From assembly GCA_027071965.1 (NCBI GenBank), contig JALSYJ010000305.1, forward strand, positions 1 through 7,464: a stretch of 7,464 nucleotides of DNA, in the 5' to 3' direction. This document shows positions 6,537-7,464 of the stretch, piece by piece. The position numbers and the translations under genes are program-made. Origin of the DNA: Robiginitomaculum sp. Lineage in GTDB: Bacteria > Pseudomonadota > Alphaproteobacteria > Caulobacterales > Maricaulaceae. Below the pieces are notes generated by a model that did not search any database, was not told the origin of the DNA, and worked only from the letters and a program-made list of their open reading frames with translations. Position 1 is the stretch's first letter; each line of letters opens with the position of its first letter.

Positions 6537-6563
6537 CTGGCAGTCGAGTGCGGTGAGTGCTAA
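6537..6563 (+). promoter_or_regulatory. CIRCE operator (HrcA binding site) of groESL
   Basis: The right arm GAGTGCTAA (6555-6563) is exactly the CIRCE consensus. Nine bases upstream is the left arm CTGGCAGTC (6537-6545), which matches TTAGCACTC at six of nine positions; the CTGG start is common in alphaproteobacteria, while the G in place of C at 6543 is unusual. The spacer has the standard 9 nt and itself begins GAGTGC, repeating the core of the right arm. HrcA binding here would repress groESL in the absence of stress; hrcA is not in the window. Confidence 0.85.
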
Positions 6564-6626
6564 AATTCACCCATGAGGCGGTCGGCCAAGTGTTTTGAAA
6601 CCCTAAACAAGAAAGAGCGAACCGAT

Positions 6627-6914
6627 ATGAAATTTCGTCCTTTACATGATCGCGTACTTGTGTCGCGCATCGAAGAAGACAGCAAAACTGCTGGTGGAAT
6701 TATCATTCCCGATACCGCCAAGGAAAAGCCACAGGAAGGCGAGGTTATCTCCGTTGGTCCTGGCACCAAAGATGATAGCGGCAAACTGATACCGCTGGAT
6801 GTAAAGAAAGGTGATCGCATCCTGTTTGGCAAATGGTCTGGTACCGAGGTTAAACTTGACGGCGAAGAGCTGATCATAATGAAAGAATCCGATATTATGG
6901 GTGTTCTGGGTTAA
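6627..6914 (+). CDS. groES: Co-chaperonin GroES (Hsp10)
   Basis: A full-length 95-residue GroES, the seven-fold lid that caps GroEL and encloses folding substrates in the cytoplasm. It opens with MKFRPLHDRVLV, a canonical GroES start, and has the mobile loop around residues 16-32 with the GGIIIPD contact motif, then GEVISVGPG, GDRILFGKWSGTEVK and the final ESDIMGVLG. The start at 6627 is chosen by family alignment, with a modest GAAAGAG ribosome binding site at 6611-6617; an in-frame ATG at 6573 would add 18 unrelated residues and lies only 9 nt past CIRCE. groEL follows after 50 nt in the same operon. Confidence 0.98.
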   Translation: MKFRPLHDRVLVSRIEEDSKTAGGIIIPDTAKEKPQEGEVISVGPGTKDDSGKLIPLDVKKGDRILFGKWSGTEVKLDGEELIIMKESDIMGVLG

Positions 6915-6964
6915 TCCCCGCCTCATTTTATCCATCCCTCAAATTTTAGTCATAAGGAAAACCA

Positions 6965-7464
6965 ATGGCTGCTAAGGAAGTAAAATTCGGGGCCGACGCC
7001 CGCGAAGGCATGATCCGGGGCGTAAATGTTCTGGCTAATGCGGTAAAAGTAACTTTGGGCCCCAAGGGCCGCAATGTTGTTCTCGACAAAAGCTTTGGCG
7101 CACCACGCACCACCAAGGACGGTGTAACTGTTGCCAAGGAAATCGAGCTGGAAGAAAAGTTTGAAAACATGGGCGCGCAAATGATGCGCGAAATTGCCTC
7201 CAAAGCCAATGATGTTGCTGGTGATGGCACAACCACTGCTACAATTCTGGGACAGGCTATCGTCTCCGAAGGCATGAAACGGGTTGCTGCGGGCATGAAC
7301 CCTATGGATCTGAAGCGTGGCATTGATGCCGCGGCTGCCGAAGTTGTAAAAGACATTATGCAAAAGGCCAAAAAGGTCAAAACCTCCGAGGAAATCGCGC
7401 AGGTTGGCACTATTTCTGCCAATGGCGATCGTGAAATTGGCGATATGATTGCCAAGGCCATGGA
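6965..7464 (+). CDS. groEL: Chaperonin GroEL (Hsp60), N-terminal part
   Basis: The first 166 residues of the usual ~545-residue chaperonin, cut by the right edge. It forms the double heptameric ring that folds proteins with ATP and GroES. ATP-site motifs are intact: TLGPKGRNV (30-38), KDGVTVAKEI (51-60) including the conserved Asp52, and GDGTTTAT (86-93) with Asp87. Residues 108-121, AAGMNPMDLKRGID, are typical of alphaproteobacterial GroEL. A strong AAGGAA ribosome binding site (6954-6959) lies 5 nt before the ATG. No separate promoter or terminator is visible in the gap after groES, so it should share the CIRCE-controlled transcript. Confidence 0.98.
   Translation, partial: MAAKEVKFGADAREGMIRGVNVLANAVKVTLGPKGRNVVLDKSFGAPRTTKDGVTVAKEIELEEKFENMGAQMMREIASKANDVAGDGTTTATILGQAIVSEGMKRVAAGMNPMDLKRGIDAAAAEVVKDIMQKAKKVKTSEEIAQVGTISANGDREIGDMIAKAM

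Noticed and set aside
6573..6626. Earlier in-frame ATG for groES
   Set aside because: GroES proteins begin at the MKFRPLHDR-type sequence; the extra 18 residues are unlike the family and fall in the heat-shock leader.
6946..7461. Minus-strand open frame opposite groEL
   Set aside because: The plus-strand GroEL reading is unmistakable; the antisense frame is a by-product of its codon pattern.

Overview
The window looks like a chromosomal segment from an alphaproteobacterium of moderate GC content. The best evidence is the groES-groEL pair at the right end. The GroEL N-terminus carries the run AAGMNPMDLKRGID, which is typical of alphaproteobacterial chaperonins, and the operon is preceded by a CIRCE operator with the CTGGCA-type left arm common in that class. 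I cannot name a genus. No mobile element, CRISPR array, tRNA or rRNA gene was seen.

Layout, left to right. (1) 1-196, minus strand: the N-terminal 65 residues of a bufferin-type (BufA1/DUF2282) secreted metallophore precursor, running off the left edge. (2) 323-1537, minus: a PhoD-like metallophosphoesterase with an N-terminal signal or anchor. (3) 1538-1712: a divergent control region with a perfect 16-bp palindrome at its centre and a second inverted repeat just before the next ribosome binding site. (4) 1713-4848, plus: a tight three-gene operon of a four-helix membrane LytTR regulator, a short-chain dehydrogenase (3-bp gap) and a GMC flavin oxidoreductase (14-bp overlap). (5) 4849-5049: a convergent gap holding a long hairpin. 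(6) 5050-6384, minus: an unrecognised secreted 444-residue protein, visibly more AT-rich than its neighbours. (7) 6385-6626: a divergent control region with a heat-shock-like promoter and CIRCE. (8) groES and the first 166 codons of groEL, running off the right edge.

How the genes may work together. The LytTR-SDR-GMC set is almost certainly one transcript. Its two oxidoreductases could act in sequence on one alcohol/aldehyde/ketone substrate, with the membrane LytTR protein controlling the operon or the divergent phosphatase, but the substrate is not readable from the sequence. The bufferin fragment suggests a metal-stress locus continuing to the left. The groESL operon is ordinary housekeeping under HrcA control. 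The parts least explained by known families are the secreted protein at 5050-6384, the control elements between the phosphatase and the LytTR gene, and the membrane-LytTR/SDR/GMC arrangement. I do not see clear evidence of a wholly new system.
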